Assembly: GCF_033807575.1 (NCBI RefSeq)
Contig: NC_084703.1
Coordinates: 682,001-746,000, forward strand
Direction: 5' to 3'
Length of the DNA stretch: 64,000 nt
Source: Cydia pomonella
Taxonomy: Eukaryota; Arthropoda; Insecta; Lepidoptera; Tortricidae
The position numbers were made by a program, and so were the translations under genes. This document shows, in pieces, positions 20,591 to 31,285 of the stretch. Under the pieces are notes generated by a model, which was given only the letters and a program-made list of their open reading frames with translations, was not told the origin of the DNA and ran no database searches. How positions within the stretch are numbered: position 1 is the first letter of the stretch; each line of letters begins with the position of its first letter.

Positions 20591-21267
20591 GCACGTGCCT
20601 CGTTATCATATTCAATTTGATGGAAGCCATTTTTTGAAAGAAGATTAGAATGTATGTTGTTACAAGTCCGTCTCTTTTTATCAAGGAAGTCGAATCAATA
20701 CTGCAGTGTTACGTCGCTACAGTAAAGCTGATGCATTCGCTATAAGAAAGTAACCTTTAAGAGTCCCCGGCAAGCTCGGCCGCATTTCACCTTCCCATAC
20801 AAACGGAGTTTTGTTCTCATTTTGAAACTACGTGTTGGATTGTAATGAAATTTTCCACATACAGTGACATGAAGTATATCTATCCCTCTAATCAGTTTGC
20901 ATAGTACCAGTTTATACAACAAATGAAATAGAGCATAAACAAGATTTGTACGAAAAACTTAAATTCGCTGTATTTTTTAACTATGGTATTTGAAGTGAAA
21001 AATGAAATGAAATGAAAATGAAAATGATTTTTTTTTCATCTGAAGTATACGTATACCTTGTCGTATGGAAGTAGAAAGTTTTAGAGCAATCTAGCTAGTC
21101 GTTCTTAAAATTCTAACTACGTTTGTACGGTGAATGGAGCTTGCACGTACGGAGAACCGAACCCTTAAGAGCTGCAATACCGTTTCGACATTATATTGTT
21201 GCTAGACGAGGGCGCTGTAACAGGCACTTTACTTGATAAATCGAATGACGGATTTAAAGATATAAAG
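20591..21267. other. unassigned stretch
   Basis: Contains a GAAATGAAAATGAAAATG run at about 21003-21030, probably a retroposon tail. Otherwise no supported feature. Confidence 0.4.
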
Positions 21268-21460
21268 GGGCCCACTAATTACCAGTTCGCCGGACGATAT
21301 TTGACGAACAACGCAATATTTTCAAAAGTAATCACAGTTTTTTTAATTGCCCTAGTCTGAGGATGGCGAGTAATGGTTACTTTCGCGTGTAAACTACAGC
21401 TGCATTACTCTTGCGACATAACTGCTGCTACTTTAACACTTGAGGGACCCATTAATTAAA

Positions 21461-21744
21461 TTATTTTACAGATAAAGTTATTTATAACTTAGTGTTTTTG
21501 TAAATATATTATTTTTATTCTTTTTGGTATTTCGACAATACCTAGGTTGTCCCTAGCTATGTATACATTGACATTTTCTTTTTTGTCGTGACATTTCTTT
21601 ATTTATTAATTTAAAAAATTTATATTTTTTGTTTTAATGTTAAGTTGACGATCTTTTAGTGAAAGCCTTTGTTTTAGCCTTTTGTGTAAATCGATCTCTG
21701 AGTATTTTTCTTTAAGAAATAAATAAATCTAATCTAATCTAATC
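21461..21744 (+). mobile_element. LINE 3' end with TCTAATCTAATC tail
   Basis: TTTTTTGTCGTGACATTTCT and TAAGTTGACGATCTTTTAGT lead to AAGAAATAAATAAATC and a (TCTAA)n tail. The same 3' end is at 43403-43574. Simple-repeat tails are typical of some non-LTR clades. Confidence 0.7.
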
Positions 21745-21830
21745 ATTGATTACCAGTTCGCCGGACGATATCGGCCTGTCAGCTTTTGCGAACTGACAGG
21801 CCGATATCGTCCGGCGAACTGGTAATCAAT
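21745..21830. repeat. perfect 38-bp-arm hairpin
   Basis: The arms 21745-21782 and 21793-21830 are exact inverted complements (starting ATTGATTACCAGTTCGCCGG), with a 10-base loop CTTTTGCGAA. Confidence 0.9.
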
Positions 21831-22254
21831 GGGCTCCTCAAGCTGCAGTTTCCACCCGAAAGTAACCATTACTCGCCATCCACAGATTAGGGCAATTAAA
21901 AAAACCGTGATTACTTTTTAAAATATTGTGTTGTACGTCAATTAAAAAGTTTCTTCGTTCATCCTGTTCGTCAAAGACCGGGCGTGACTCGAGAAATTAA
22001 CAAGTTTAAAACGTTACAGCGCCGCGGGGTTATTTGTATTAAAATGTTTGTTTATTTTATTTAGACGGACTATCAATTTCTTTTTATTCTGTCAGGTCGT
22101 GGGTTCAATTCTGGCTAGGTAATCTTAATTAGACCTAGTTCCCATCTGGGTTAAATGGCCATCTGTTTACCATCTGTAGCCTTGCCTTAGCAGTGTCAAC
22201 TGGCGTATTCGTTAACGTCTGCGTAACTTACTTTCGGAAAAAAGTGGCTGTGAC

Positions 22255-22332
22255 ATAAACGGACAGACAGACGCACATGACGAATCCGTAAGGGTTCCGT
22301 TTATTGCCATTTGGATACGAAACCCTAAAAAC
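22255..22332 (+). mobile_element. H-element right-end fragment
   Basis: GACAGACAGACGCACATGAC, then AAGGGTTCCG and GATACGAAACCCTAAAAA. This is the GACA-plus-terminus signature of the H family. Confidence 0.55.
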
Positions 22333-22744
22333 ATGGTAAAATAGTAACGTAATGTTGTTGTTCGTAGATTAAAGATTATACTACGTTCATATTTAGGCAA
22401 TAATTTAAGTCAAAGTTATTATTAAAGCTATTTATATGTTATTTGTAATTAAAAAGTTATTTATATATATGGACTATATTTGCCTGATATAAATGCCTTC
22501 TTGAAATTCATCCCCTAAAAGTGTCAAAATGGGGTCAAAAGGTCCGCAGATAAGGCGCCGGTTTTTCCGAACTATTTTGACCCACAACGATTTTCACGCA
22601 AAGACGCGGGCGGCGGTTAATACAAGTATACTTATAAAATAAGAACAAGGCATAGCATAAAATATGATATTCATAGCGCAGTCAAGGCTTCTCCTTATTA
22701 TTCTAAAAGCGTTTTGTACTAGGAGCCCGATTCTGATAATACGG

Positions 22745-22870
22745 TCACGTCTGAAAATATCGATACGGACAAAGTGCCAAAAATAGGTATACACTACCCT
22801 AATATATGGGCCATAAAGTCGTGTATACATATTTTTGGCACTTCGATCGTGTCGATGTTTTCAGACGTGA
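22745..22870. mobile_element. palindromic MITE (TCACGTCTGAAAA ends)
   Basis: TCACGTCTGAAAATATCGAT pairs with ATGTTTTCAGACGTGA, and AAAGTGCCAAAAATAGGTAT pairs with ATATTTTTGGCACTT. It is about 126 bp. A decayed half copy lies at 23567-23610. Confidence 0.7.
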
Positions 22871-22911
22871 CTGGTTTGATCTCATTTTGATACTTTGAAG
22901 TGAAGATCTTT

Positions 22912-23028
22912 TTTTTAATACTACGTCGGTGGCAAACAGGCATACGGCCCGCCTGATGGTAAGCAGTCTCCGTAGCCTATGTACGCATGCAACTCCAGAG
23001 GAGTTACATGCGCGTTGCCGACCCTAAA
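22912..23028 (-). mobile_element. SINE-A 3' fragment
   Basis: ACTACGTCGGTGGCAAACAG, CCTGATGGTAAGCAGTCTCC and AACTCCAGAGGAGTTACATG. The reversed A tail is at 22912-22918. Confidence 0.8.
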
Positions 23029-23029
23029 A

Positions 23030-24004
23030 TATCGTGCGTGTGTGCGCGCCAATCGAAATAACGATCGTCAAGGTCGTGTCAAAATCATAAGAAGTTGTTA
23101 TATCAGAATCGATCTCTAGGTTACAGAGATTTTCAGATTTCTACTTTAGCTTCTAACTTTTATTGTGAACTTAAATTATAGTAGATAAGGCTTATAATTG
23201 AATGGCGATGTTTAAACTTATTACTGCGTTGCTGAAGGTCTAAAATTTGACGCGATTTCTAAATAGGAGTTGAGTTTAAACAAGAATTCACAAAATAGTC
23301 ATTATGTTTATTGAAAATTGGACAGCTAAATTTTGTAAATTATGTATAAAATATTTAGAAACCGTTACAAACGTTTTCTAAACCGATTTACAAATGAGAG
23401 TATTTCACAGAAAAAGCAATAAGAGTCCATTTATTTCATAGTTAGTTTTATGACTATTTTATGGTTATTTGTTGTACTCGAAGTGTATAAATGCCGAAAA
23501 CGCCGCCAATCGCCTTAACTATAAGGTACCTTTATCCGTGGAACGTCATATTTCAAAAAGTACTGTCTCGTTTGAAAATATGGATACAGAGGACAAAGTG
23601 CCAAAAAGGTGTATTATCGTTTAGTCGTTAGGCCACGAAACTTGCTGAGTGGCCTAATGAAGGTACGAGATTGAAAAGCTTGATTATATCACAATTGTAT
23701 GCAATAATTTTTCTAAAAGTCATCTAAAATTAAAATCCATAATAATACCTAAATAATTCAAGAAAATTAGGTAAATATCTCAGTAGTATGCATAATATAT
23801 GAATATTACTAATGAAGTAGTCACACGTTGGTCTCTTTTCCACTGGACAGTGGCGCCATGTGATTGGTTAATTACATTAAGCGTGTGCTTATGAATATTA
23901 TAGTTGAGTTGGAGCCCATACCTGAAATAACGCTATTACAATTTTAAGAAGTAAGAAAAAGGTTAAAGTTCGCTCGATAAATTACAAGTTTTTGGCAAAT
24001 TTTT
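23030..24004. other. unassigned AT-rich stretch
   Basis: Nothing supportable beyond the MITE half copy near 23570. Confidence 0.4.
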
Positions 24005-24250
24005 CATTTTTGGTACAAGCTTATGTCGCTGACTGTACTTTTCTTACCGCAGGCAACTAATACTTATTGAGCGATTCTAAAAACTCCAAACCATTAGGTG
24101 GCGTTGTTTTATCACGAAGTTCCTATGGCCACCTGTCTCCAAGCTCCATCATCGTTGTATTGTTACCCGACTTACATATGTGTGCAAATTTTCAGCTCAA
24201 TCGGAAATCGGGATGTGGGTCAAGTTTAGCTTCCAAGATTAGACTCTAAC
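24005..24250 (+). repeat. dispersed repeat, CGACTTACATATGTGTGC type, copy 1
   Basis: Contains GACTGTACTTTTCTTACCGC, CCGACTTACATATGTGTGCA and AATTTTCAGCTCAATCGGAA. An inverted, diverged copy lies at 60046-60345. Confidence 0.6.
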
Positions 24251-24654
24251 AAAATAACATATTGTAATATGGAGTATGTTCTTCTCTCACGTTACGTTAC
24301 TAAGCATGTAACCAACTGAATTAGATAGTATTATAATAAACATCATACCAACAACAACTTGTGTTTCCCTTACACATCTCCTACGTCTCATGGCGACCCT
24401 GCCAGTGAGCGCGAGTGAGTGCAATCAAAAACCTCAATTAAGTGATTTTTGAACTTTACAAAATGTGTTAGAATATATCTTCATAAACTGAAAGAATCTT
24501 GTTTTATAGGTAACTGCATAAACGCGTGTGGAACAAGTTAAAATGTTTGAATAATATAAACAGCTTTTGTTCGCGTGCCTGATGCCGTCACATTCTTTTC
24601 GACTTTCCTGCTAAACGGTCTTAATTGTATCAGTGCTTAATCCTCAGACAAATA

Positions 24655-25099
24655 TACAAGGTGCTCGTGAGCATTGCGAGACATTTTAACTAAGCATTCC
24701 TGGTAATATTTAGAAACTAAAATGTCGTATAAAATTTTCTGGATTTTCACAGATAATTTAATGTTTTTCGAAATCGTGCTTTCGCCATAAGTCGGTACAA
24801 AACACATTTATGACTGCGGTATTGCCACTTTGAGGTCTAGTCTGGACATACCTATTGATTGACATCGAAAAATTAAAAAAATGTATTTGAGAAGCTACCC
24901 CCAAATAAAAAAAACTTTTTAGTTAATTTTAGGTTATGTGTTTATCATAAAAAATTACGTTTAATGTACAGGAGTGGTCAAAAAAAGAGTAAAAAAAAAA
25001 ATTGTCGAATTTCACGAAAAGTCATATAACATTTTTTGCTTCTGTTGCCATCAGGAATGCACCATTAAAATCTCTCGCAATGCTCACGGGCACCTTGTA
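24655..25099. mobile_element. TA-flanked MITE, TACAAGGTGC type, copy 2
   Basis: The inverted ends TACAAGGTGCTCGTGAGCAT and ATGCTCACGGGCACCTTGTA sit between TA dinucleotides (24653-24654 and 25100-25101). It is 445 bp. The interior aligns with 2994-3552 in the opposite sense (GGTACAAAACACATTTATGA and GTCTGGACATACCTATT words). Confidence 0.85.
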
Positions 25100-25239
25100 T
25101 ATCTTCATATTCCACCAGTCATAGTTTCCTTTTACCAGATCTATCAAAATGTGCAAATTACACCCTAAAATGTAAAAAAAATTTGAACGACGTTAATTCC
25201 ATTTTTTTTAACTGAGTCCTATGGCACTAAAACATGGAA

Positions 25240-25871
25240 ATGGGTTCCAGTACATCAAAAGATGAAGTGGTTATCGCCCAAACCGCTAGTGGCGGCAGTA
25301 ACACAGCCGGACTTGAACAACTCAAGACGCACCTGTCCACGACTAATATACTGCTTGGCGTGATCATAGTACTCTTTGTAATTGTAAAGGACCCGGGTAC
25401 GTCCTTAAACTACGTCCAAAAGAGAGGTATGGGCATTGCGAATGTCATCTCGCTTTGTGTGGTAGGGCACAGCCAGTGGATGTCATTCCAGATCTACAGC
25501 AGAGCCCGACTGAGGAAGTACCTCCACCTTACAGAAAACAGCAGCCAAATAACACTAGACCCTACCCATAGTGTTGTGTTCCTGCCGGTGAGTAAGGTTG
25601 CCAGAGCTTAATGAGGGGCGGCAAGTTTAGGGTCGGCAACACGCATGTAAGTCCTCTGGAGTTGCAGGCGTACATAGGCTACGGAGACTGCTTACCATCA
25701 GGCGGGCCGTATGCTTGTTTGCCACCATAAAAAAAAATTGCGAGCTGTTTCGGCCTTGTGCGAGTTTACAAGAAAATGCACACAACCTGGATTCGCCGCG
25801 AGTTGTCTTCAGGGCAATTTCGTCGATCCGGTCGCCGGGTTCCCAATCCGCGGCGTGAAGAATGTTCGTAA
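25240..25871 (+). pseudogene. small acylated membrane-protein frame split by SINE-A
   Basis: Segment 1 (25240-25380) starts MGSSTSK, a near-ideal N-myristoylation signal (Gly2, Ser6, Lys7). It continues as a polar Ser/Thr/Gly-rich stretch and then the hydrophobic start of a membrane span (NILLGVIIVLFVI). Segment 2 (25737-25871) picks up after the inserted SINE-A with hydrophobic residues, then a basic tail rich in Arg (KKMHTTWIRREL, GRRVPNPRREE) and ends at TAA. The two segments join in one frame at a 4-base duplication (ATTG at 25381-25384 and 25737-25740), implying an original protein of about 91 residues: acylated N-terminus, one membrane span near residues 37-55, cationic C-terminus. The ATG at 25234 would add only two residues and would hide the acylation signal, so 25240 is preferred. 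No family assignment is made. It may derive from a host gene, a transposon or an integrated virus. Confidence 0.6.
25385..25736 (+). mobile_element. SINE-A copy 4, inserted in a reading frame
   Basis: Full-length SINE-A of the CACAGCCAGTGG subfamily, from GGACCCGGGTACGTCC to CTTGTTTGCCACCATAAAAA. It is flanked by ATTG direct repeats, and a few extra bases (TAAA) precede the canonical 5' word. Confidence 0.85.
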
Positions 25872-26890
25872 GTGAAAGATCATTTTGATGATGCGTTGAT
25901 GGGCTTGTTAACTGTATTTATGTAGATTAAAGACCGATTTTTTATTTGTTGACCATTTTCTTGGCAGTTTTTGATAACATTTGATGGAAAGAGTTCTCTA
26001 TTCTGTACAATAAGCGCAATTTCACTGAATTAAATTTTTTTTTGTTTTAAGTTTTAGTTATTGGCTTTGGGTCAAAATTATTTTCCTTGCCTTGTTTTTT
26101 TATGGTCCCCAAAAAATGTGCCGGAGTGGACCTTTTTTTTTTAAAAAAAAATACTTTTTAGTTTTTGTCAAGAGAACTATAATCTACAGCTAGAAAAACA
26201 TGCTATAGCACTCAATTTTTTTTTTATTTATTTGATAGAAGACAAAAATAGCAGCGTGACAGAGTGGTCAGAAACAAGACAACGAAAAGAACTGTGACTC
26301 GTTTGTTTAAGCAGCTCTTTACACGTGCTAAATAACGTCCAAATCTAATGGAAAATATAATCAACTACAATTAAAAAATCGGCCCTACAATCCCTTTTCT
26401 TGGAGACTTTTACAAAATACATAATTTTCTATCCTTTTATGGTCATCGAGCCATTAAATGAGTTTTTTATAATTTGCCAAGAAAAGGTTTAAAAAATATC
26501 ATTTATAAATAAGAATTTGGACGTTATTAAATTAAAGCATTTATTTTCACAACTTGGTTTTTAGTGTGATTTGTTACCTATATCATATCATTTATATTTT
26601 AGTTTCAGTAAAGATTCAAGATATGTTATAAAACAGGGCACATTTTTTTGACAATATTTAACCTCTTAATTTTAAAAACATTGTTTAGTATAATTTTAAG
26701 TATAAATAATTATATTTTAAATAAATAAAAAAACAGCAATTACGCAAATAATTATTTTCTCTAAATTTTGAAATAATTCCATCAAACTTTTTTCACGTAT
26801 ATAACAAGCAATCTGTTAATGGCAATAATGTTTTGAAATATGTGGCCCGTCTTAATATTTAGATACTAACCCTATATATTTGTTTTTATG
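25872..26890. other. AT-rich sequence downstream of the first exon (probable intron)
   Basis: No repeat or exon was recognised. Relative to the minus-strand exon at 26901-27038 this would be intron 1. Confidence 0.4.
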
Positions 26891-26900
26891 GGACACTTAC

Positions 26901-27038
26901 TTGTAATATTTCTTCAGCAGACACTCTATCCAAATTGCCGAGCCCCAACATTTTCGACCAATGGCGAGGCAGCTTTATGGCGCCACTTTTCAAATTTTGC
27001 AAATTCCTCAACCGCTTGGACTGATTAAACGAACCCAT
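26901..27038 (-). CDS. first coding exon of an unrecognised host gene
   Basis: On the minus strand an ATG at 27038-27036 opens a 46-codon frame that ends in CAA immediately before GTAAGTGTCC, a consensus splice donor. An in-frame TAA lies 21 bases upstream of the ATG, so this is the true start of the frame. The peptide begins MGSFNQSKRLRN, is basic in its first half (KLPRHWSKMLG) and acidic at the end (DRVSAEEILQ). The exon ends in phase 0. Composition is GC-balanced compared with the AT-rich flanks, and a CG-rich block lies just upstream (27060-27230), as expected for a promoter-proximal exon. No domain is recognisable in 46 residues. Downstream exons would lie below 26.9 kb or outside the window; none was found. 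The other exon candidate (44315-44458) is on the same strand but upstream, so it belongs to a different gene or to a longer isoform. Confidence 0.65.
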
Positions 27039-27230
27039 CGCAATTAAACAACCAAATTAAAACTCTAATGCAATTGTAATAAAGTTAGTTTTCACATGAG
27101 AACGCGCGCGGTGGAAACGCGTAGCGCGCTCGGCTACATGACGTCTACTAGCGCTACGAAATTCGCTACGACGCTGGGTGCTACGCTTCCGCGGATCTCG
27201 TCCTTGCAATATCCTTCGAAAATCTACTTT
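27039..27230 (-). promoter_or_regulatory. candidate 5' UTR and promoter region
   Basis: This region is CG-rich, unlike its surroundings, and contains repeated CGTAGCG or CGCTACG words (about 27119-27195). It lies immediately upstream of the ATG exon. No TATA box or initiator could be assigned with confidence. A possible acceptor (TTGCATTAG, about 27067) could place part of the 5' UTR on another exon. Some of the CGTAGCG words may come from a decayed transposon. Confidence 0.35.
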
Positions 27231-27240
27231 AACTTATACG

Positions 27241-27580
27241 TATAAAGTCTATTTTTCATTGACATGTACACTAGAAGAACACATCATTAAGCTATGATTG
27301 AATTTCTATTCTATTCCATACACGATATGGTGTATTTTAGAATAATATATCATTTTTGTATTTTTTGTGTTTACAGAAGTAATTCTAAGTTTAACGGTAA
27401 CAGAATGGAAAAAGTGACGGGTAAATATGTTGTTCTTAATGTGAATAAATTTGAATACAGAATATGAACAAATAACAAATAGTAGGGTAGAGCGTGATGT
27501 ATTTTAGTTTTCGCGCAAGTGTGGGGTGAATGACCTGGTGTAGTACCTACATAATATTTTATTTTAGAAGTAGTTCAATT
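27241..27580. other. no feature seen
   Basis: AT-rich unassigned sequence. Confidence 0.4.
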
Positions 27581-27905
27581 TGGAAGCGGTGGGAGCCGAG
27601 TGGACCTGACATCCGACTTTCAATCCGGTGGTCGCGAGTTCAAATCCTTGCGCATACCAATGACCTTTCAGAACTTTATTTGTTTATTTCAACTTTATTG
27701 CACAAAAAGCGGACTCAATGCCAAAAGAAATTCTCTACCAGTCAACCTCAAGGTAAAGCAGAAAGATTTGTTTTTGATTTTTGTTCATTTGATATTTACC
27801 ACTAGCTTTTCGGTGAAGAAAACATCGTGAGGAAACCTGCGAACATCCACGAAGAAATTCATAGTTGTATGTTAAGTCCACAACCGGCATTTGGCCCACA
27901 TAAAA
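27581..27905 (+). mobile_element. SINE-K copy interrupted by a reversed LINE tail
   Basis: The head GGAAGCGGTGGGAGCCGAGT and the B-box-like GGTCGCGAGTTCAAATCC are followed after an interruption by ATTTGATATTTACCACTAGC and GGAAACCTGCGAACATCC, matching 29317-29622. The interruption (about 27683-27770) is a minus-strand LINE 3' end (TTTATTGCACAAAAAGCGGA). So the LINE fragment is younger than this SINE. Confidence 0.75.
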
Positions 27906-28236
27906 ACTATAGCCCTCTACCAAAATTGAGCTAGGTATATTATATGTATAAACAAATAATATAGGTACATATAATACTTTTTTAATTTTCAAAGATATGA
28001 AAGCAATGTTATACCTATACATTCAAAATATGTTCTTCGAGCTAATCTGTTCCACGGACAAGCTTTATTATAAGTCAACAAATCACAACCGAAATAACAA
28101 GATAACCGTTAAACGCAATAAGTATAAGAAAAACCAACCCTATGTACATACGAATAAAATTTAATTTCTAACAGCACCGAATTATGTTAGTTCGCGCCTG
28201 TCCGTTACGACATTTCGAAATTAGAATTTCGCTTAA

Positions 28237-28373
28237 ATGGAACTGGGGGCCTACCGCGAACACCGAAGTTCGAAAATTACGGGCACCTTTCTCTGTCACT
28301 TTAATTACGCCTTAATTAGTGTAAAAGAGATAGATGCCCGTAATATACGAATTTCGGTATTCGCGGTAGGCTA
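28237..28373. mobile_element. palindromic MITE, ACCGCGAA type, copy 2
   Basis: GCCTACCGCGAACACCGAA pairs with TTTCGGTATTCGCGGTAGGC, and CGGGCACCTTTCTC pairs with a GAGATAGATGCCCG block. The architecture matches 8815-8954. Confidence 0.75.
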
Positions 28374-28655
28374 GTTAAAAAATCCGTTTGAAAAAGGACT
28401 TTATAGCAAAAGATATAAGGCACGAATTACTAGAAAAGTAGTATAATTATGGGTAAGATGATATTATTGGTAAACCGCGCTATAATGTAATTAAATTATT
28501 TCGTGTTAACTGTCGTGTTTGGGAAAGGGTCACGGCTGTCAGAGACGTCGACAAACTGCGGTGGAACTCAAGAGGAAAGCGTACGACCGCTTCTCCATAC
28601 TAACGAAGTCTCCTTTTTCCTCTCTATATATATGGAATAGTTATTTACAAGTGCA
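28374..28655. other. unassigned, with one F-element end
   Basis: At 28590-28640, CCGCTTCTCCATACTAACGA and TTTCCTCTCTATATATATGG match the terminal part of the F foldback family. The rest is unassigned. Confidence 0.4.
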
Positions 28656-28659
28656 GAAA

Positions 28660-28890
28660 ATACGATATTCGCAACGAGTGGTGATAAATTAAAACACGAC
28701 CTAAGGGAGTGTTTTAAATCGACACGAGTTGCAAATTACTTTGCACGTGTATCGTACCACGTCTTACAGTAGGTAACTAGGTACATATGGCTCTTTAAAG
28801 TTGCACGGAAAGTTCTCATTCCTGCACGCGTGCGAGAATGAGCATGAATTTCCTATTTTCAGCACTTGTATCGTAAATAACTATTTCACC
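28660..28890. mobile_element. E element (CGACACGAGTTGCAAATTAC type)
   Basis: GACACGAGTTGCAAATTACT, GCACGTGTATCGTACCACGT and TACATATGGCTCTTTAAA recur at 61430-61510. Self-complementary parts (TCTCATTCCTGCACGCG and GTGCGAGAATGAG) suggest a foldback. Confidence 0.6.
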
Positions 28891-29316
28891 TTACATGCAT
28901 ACATAATACGAGTATATGTAGGTAGGTGCGTGAAATAAAGAAGGGATATCAAAATTCAAGTAATTATCTGTGGTTGTGCACGCTAAGGGGCTCAAGTTCT
29001 GCCAACCCTAATAATTCCTCTACCTTCACATAAATCTTTACAGCCCTTTTTTCTAAAATGTAGGTTAACCTCCAAAGTACAATTAAAATAAAAACGCACA
29101 AAGACAAACGAATACCAAAAGCCCGCCAAACAATGCGGGTACATTCAGCGAAATAACTTGATGCCAATAAACTTTGTGGTATACGTAAATTTAAGGGAGT
29201 GTCCACATTGGCTGCGACGCGGAGGCCGCTCCGATGTGCGGGCGGGACATCCCTATCTCTATTTAGGTTATTTCATCCCTTAGGTACATAATATATATTT
29301 AAGTAAGTAGGTAGTA
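28891..29316. other. no feature seen
   Basis: The minus-strand 80-codon frame at 28964-29206 has no recognised motif. Confidence 0.35.
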
Positions 29317-29622
29317 GGAAGCGGTGGTAGCCTAGTGGAAATGATGTCCGACTTTCAATGCGGAGGTCGCGGGTTCAAATCCTGGCTCGTACCAATGAGT
29401 TTTTCGGAATTTATGTACGAAATATCATTTGATATTTACCACTAGCTTTTCGGTAAAGGAAAACATCATGAGGAAACCTGCACACATCTGCAAAGAAATT
29501 CAAAGGTGTATGTGAAGTCCCCACACTAGGTGGGGACTATAACCCGAGCCCTCTCGGGCATGAGAGGAGGCCTGTGCCTAGCAGTGGGACGTATATAAAC
29601 TGAATTATTATTATTATTATAG
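29317..29622 (+). mobile_element. SINE-K, complete
   Basis: The tRNA-like head has an A box (GGTGGTAGCCTAGTGG) and a B box (GGTCGCGGGTTCAAATCCTG), followed by a body with TTTTCGGTAAAGGAAAACAT and GAGGAGGCCTGTGCCTAGCA, and a (TTA)n tail. It is about 300 bp. This is the best-preserved SINE-K in the window. Confidence 0.88.
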
Positions 29623-29639
29623 GTATATTTTGTGAGGAA

Positions 29640-29775
29640 TCCTGAAGAAAGGCCAGGTCTAGGTCTAGAGCACTCTAAACCGACGAGCGTGTATGAGGAA
29701 TGTTATGAAAGTGAAAGAGGTATGTCAGGATCGTGGAACAAGTGGAAATCCGTGGTCTCTGCCTACCCCTAGCCC
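29640..29775 (+). repeat. dispersed repeat, ACCGACGAGCGTGTATGAGG type
   Basis: CTCTAAACCGACGAGCGTGT, GAAAGTGAAAGAGGTATGTC and GGTCTCTGCCTACCCCTA. The inverted copy at 33242-33412 shares these words. Confidence 0.65.
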
Positions 29776-30432
29776 CCTAGCTCAGGAATGTATCCTTGAA
29801 ATTAACGAACTTAAAAAAAACACCTTGCATAATGTGGCTAAAGATTGAAAAACACCCCTACACGTACACGTGCATAATGCTGTCCCGCTCGCACACCGCA
29901 GCGGCTTGCGGTTTGCACCAGTGTGATACCCACTTACTCATTCGTCTAATGCTGAGTCTGCGATGTCGCTCATATCTCGTATTAAACTTAGAAGCTTTAA
30001 TGTAAAAGTAACCTTGAGTGAGTGAGAATAGAGCTGATTTTAAGAAACACTGGTGGATAAAGATACGACGCTTGGGAAGTAATAGATGGAAAAGGGGTCT
30101 ATCGTTACGATCTGCGACAGATTTTTGAGATATTTGAACACACAATAACAACTTAAGTATGTGTGCCTTAAGGCGAGGATCCTTCAGAATATGTTATTTT
30201 TAGGCACATAAATATGTTACGTATTAAAATGTGAAAAAGTAAGAAACTCATTTAAGACTCAAAGGCAATAAAATGCCCTTTAGAATGAAACTATTTTTAT
30301 ACGAAGACGGATTTTGCTTCCAATTTTAGATTCATCAAAATATCATATTCAGAGTAAGGCTATGTACGTTACTATTATACCTGTTAAAACACAAGAACGC
30401 TTGAAAAAACACATTTATTTGAATATATTATG
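29776..30432. other. unassigned stretch
   Basis: Contains TCAGGAATGTATCCTTGAAA (about 29783-29802), also found near 57190 as TCAGGAATGCACCCTTGAAA, so part of it is repetitive. No gene is supported. Confidence 0.4.
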
Positions 30433-30656
30433 TACAGTCAGCATCAAAAGTAGCGGATGAAACAACGCGCCAAAAGTATCTGACATCCCAGATAACTTTT
30501 CCAAATACAGAAAAAATTCTAAAATTCACGTTCCAAAGTATATCTTTTGCAGTCTTAGTTGTTCTATATTAAAGACATCACTTTTTGTTAAGTTGTTATA
30601 GAATGGTAGATACTTATGAAGCGTTATTTGATCCGCTACTTTTGATGCTGACTGTA
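30433..30656. mobile_element. TACAGTC-type MITE (224 bp)
   Basis: TACAGTCAGCATCAAAAGTA and TACTTTTGATGCTGACTGTA are exact inverted ends. It is non-coding. Confidence 0.85.
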
Positions 30657-30775
30657 CAAAATCATGATGCCAATGGCCGCTTTCTATCACCGCACCGCCC
30701 GCCGTCGGCAGGGTGTTCATTCTCGCACCCTAGAAGCTAAATGGTCGCGTACTGTGCGGTTTAAGAACAATTTCC

Positions 30776-31115
30776 TGGACCCGGGTACGTCCTTAAACTA
30801 CGTCCAAAAGAGAGGTATGGGCATTGTGAATTTCATCTCGCTCTGTGTGGTAGGGCACAGCCAGTGGATGTCATTCCAGATCTAGAGCAGAACCCAACTG
30901 GGGAAGTACCTCCACCTTACAGAAAACCGCAGCCAAATAACACTTAGACCCTACTCATAGTGTTGTGTTCCTGCCGGTAAGTAAGGTTGCCAGAGCTCAA
31001 CGAGGGGGGGGGCGGGTCGGTAACGCGCATGTAACTCCTATGGAGTTGCAGGCGTACATAAGCTACGAAGACTGCTTACCATCAGGCGGGTCGTATGCTT
31101 GTTTGCCACCGAAAA
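30776..31115 (+). mobile_element. SINE-A copy 5, full length
   Basis: Runs from GGACCCGGGTACGTCC to GTATGCTTGTTTGCCACCGA. CACAGCCAGTGG subfamily, like the copy at 25385. Confidence 0.85.
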
Positions 31116-31129
31116 GTATAAGCAACAAC

Positions 31130-31285
31130 AAAAAAATTCCTCCCGCGGACGCTTCGACTGGAATGAGCTCCCTGCCGAGGTTTTCCCGAGGGGCTCCTCA
31201 AAAAAGGAGTTTCCATGTTTTTAAGGGACCGGCAACGCGCATGTAACACCTCTGTTACAGGCGCCCATAGGCTACGGCTACTTTC
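31130..31285 (+). mobile_element. SINE-A-like 3' fragment with alternative 5' module
   Basis: GGAATGAGCTCCCTGCCGAG then CCGGCAACGCGCATGTAACA and GGCGCCCATAGGCTACGG. The 5' part matches 18385-18610 in reverse. Confidence 0.6.

Larger units (their letters stand above)
21268..21950. mobile_element. nested palindromic element split by a LINE 3' end
   Basis: The left half (21268-21415) and right half (21833-21950) are inverted copies: AGTAATCACAGTTTTTTTAA, GGATGGCGAGTAATGGTTAC and CTTTCG recur inverted. Between them lie a LINE 3' tail (about 21461-21744) and a perfect hairpin (21745-21830). The left end CACTAATTACCAGTTCGCCG also begins the hairpin arm, so the outer and inner structures share termini. 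Confidence 0.65.
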
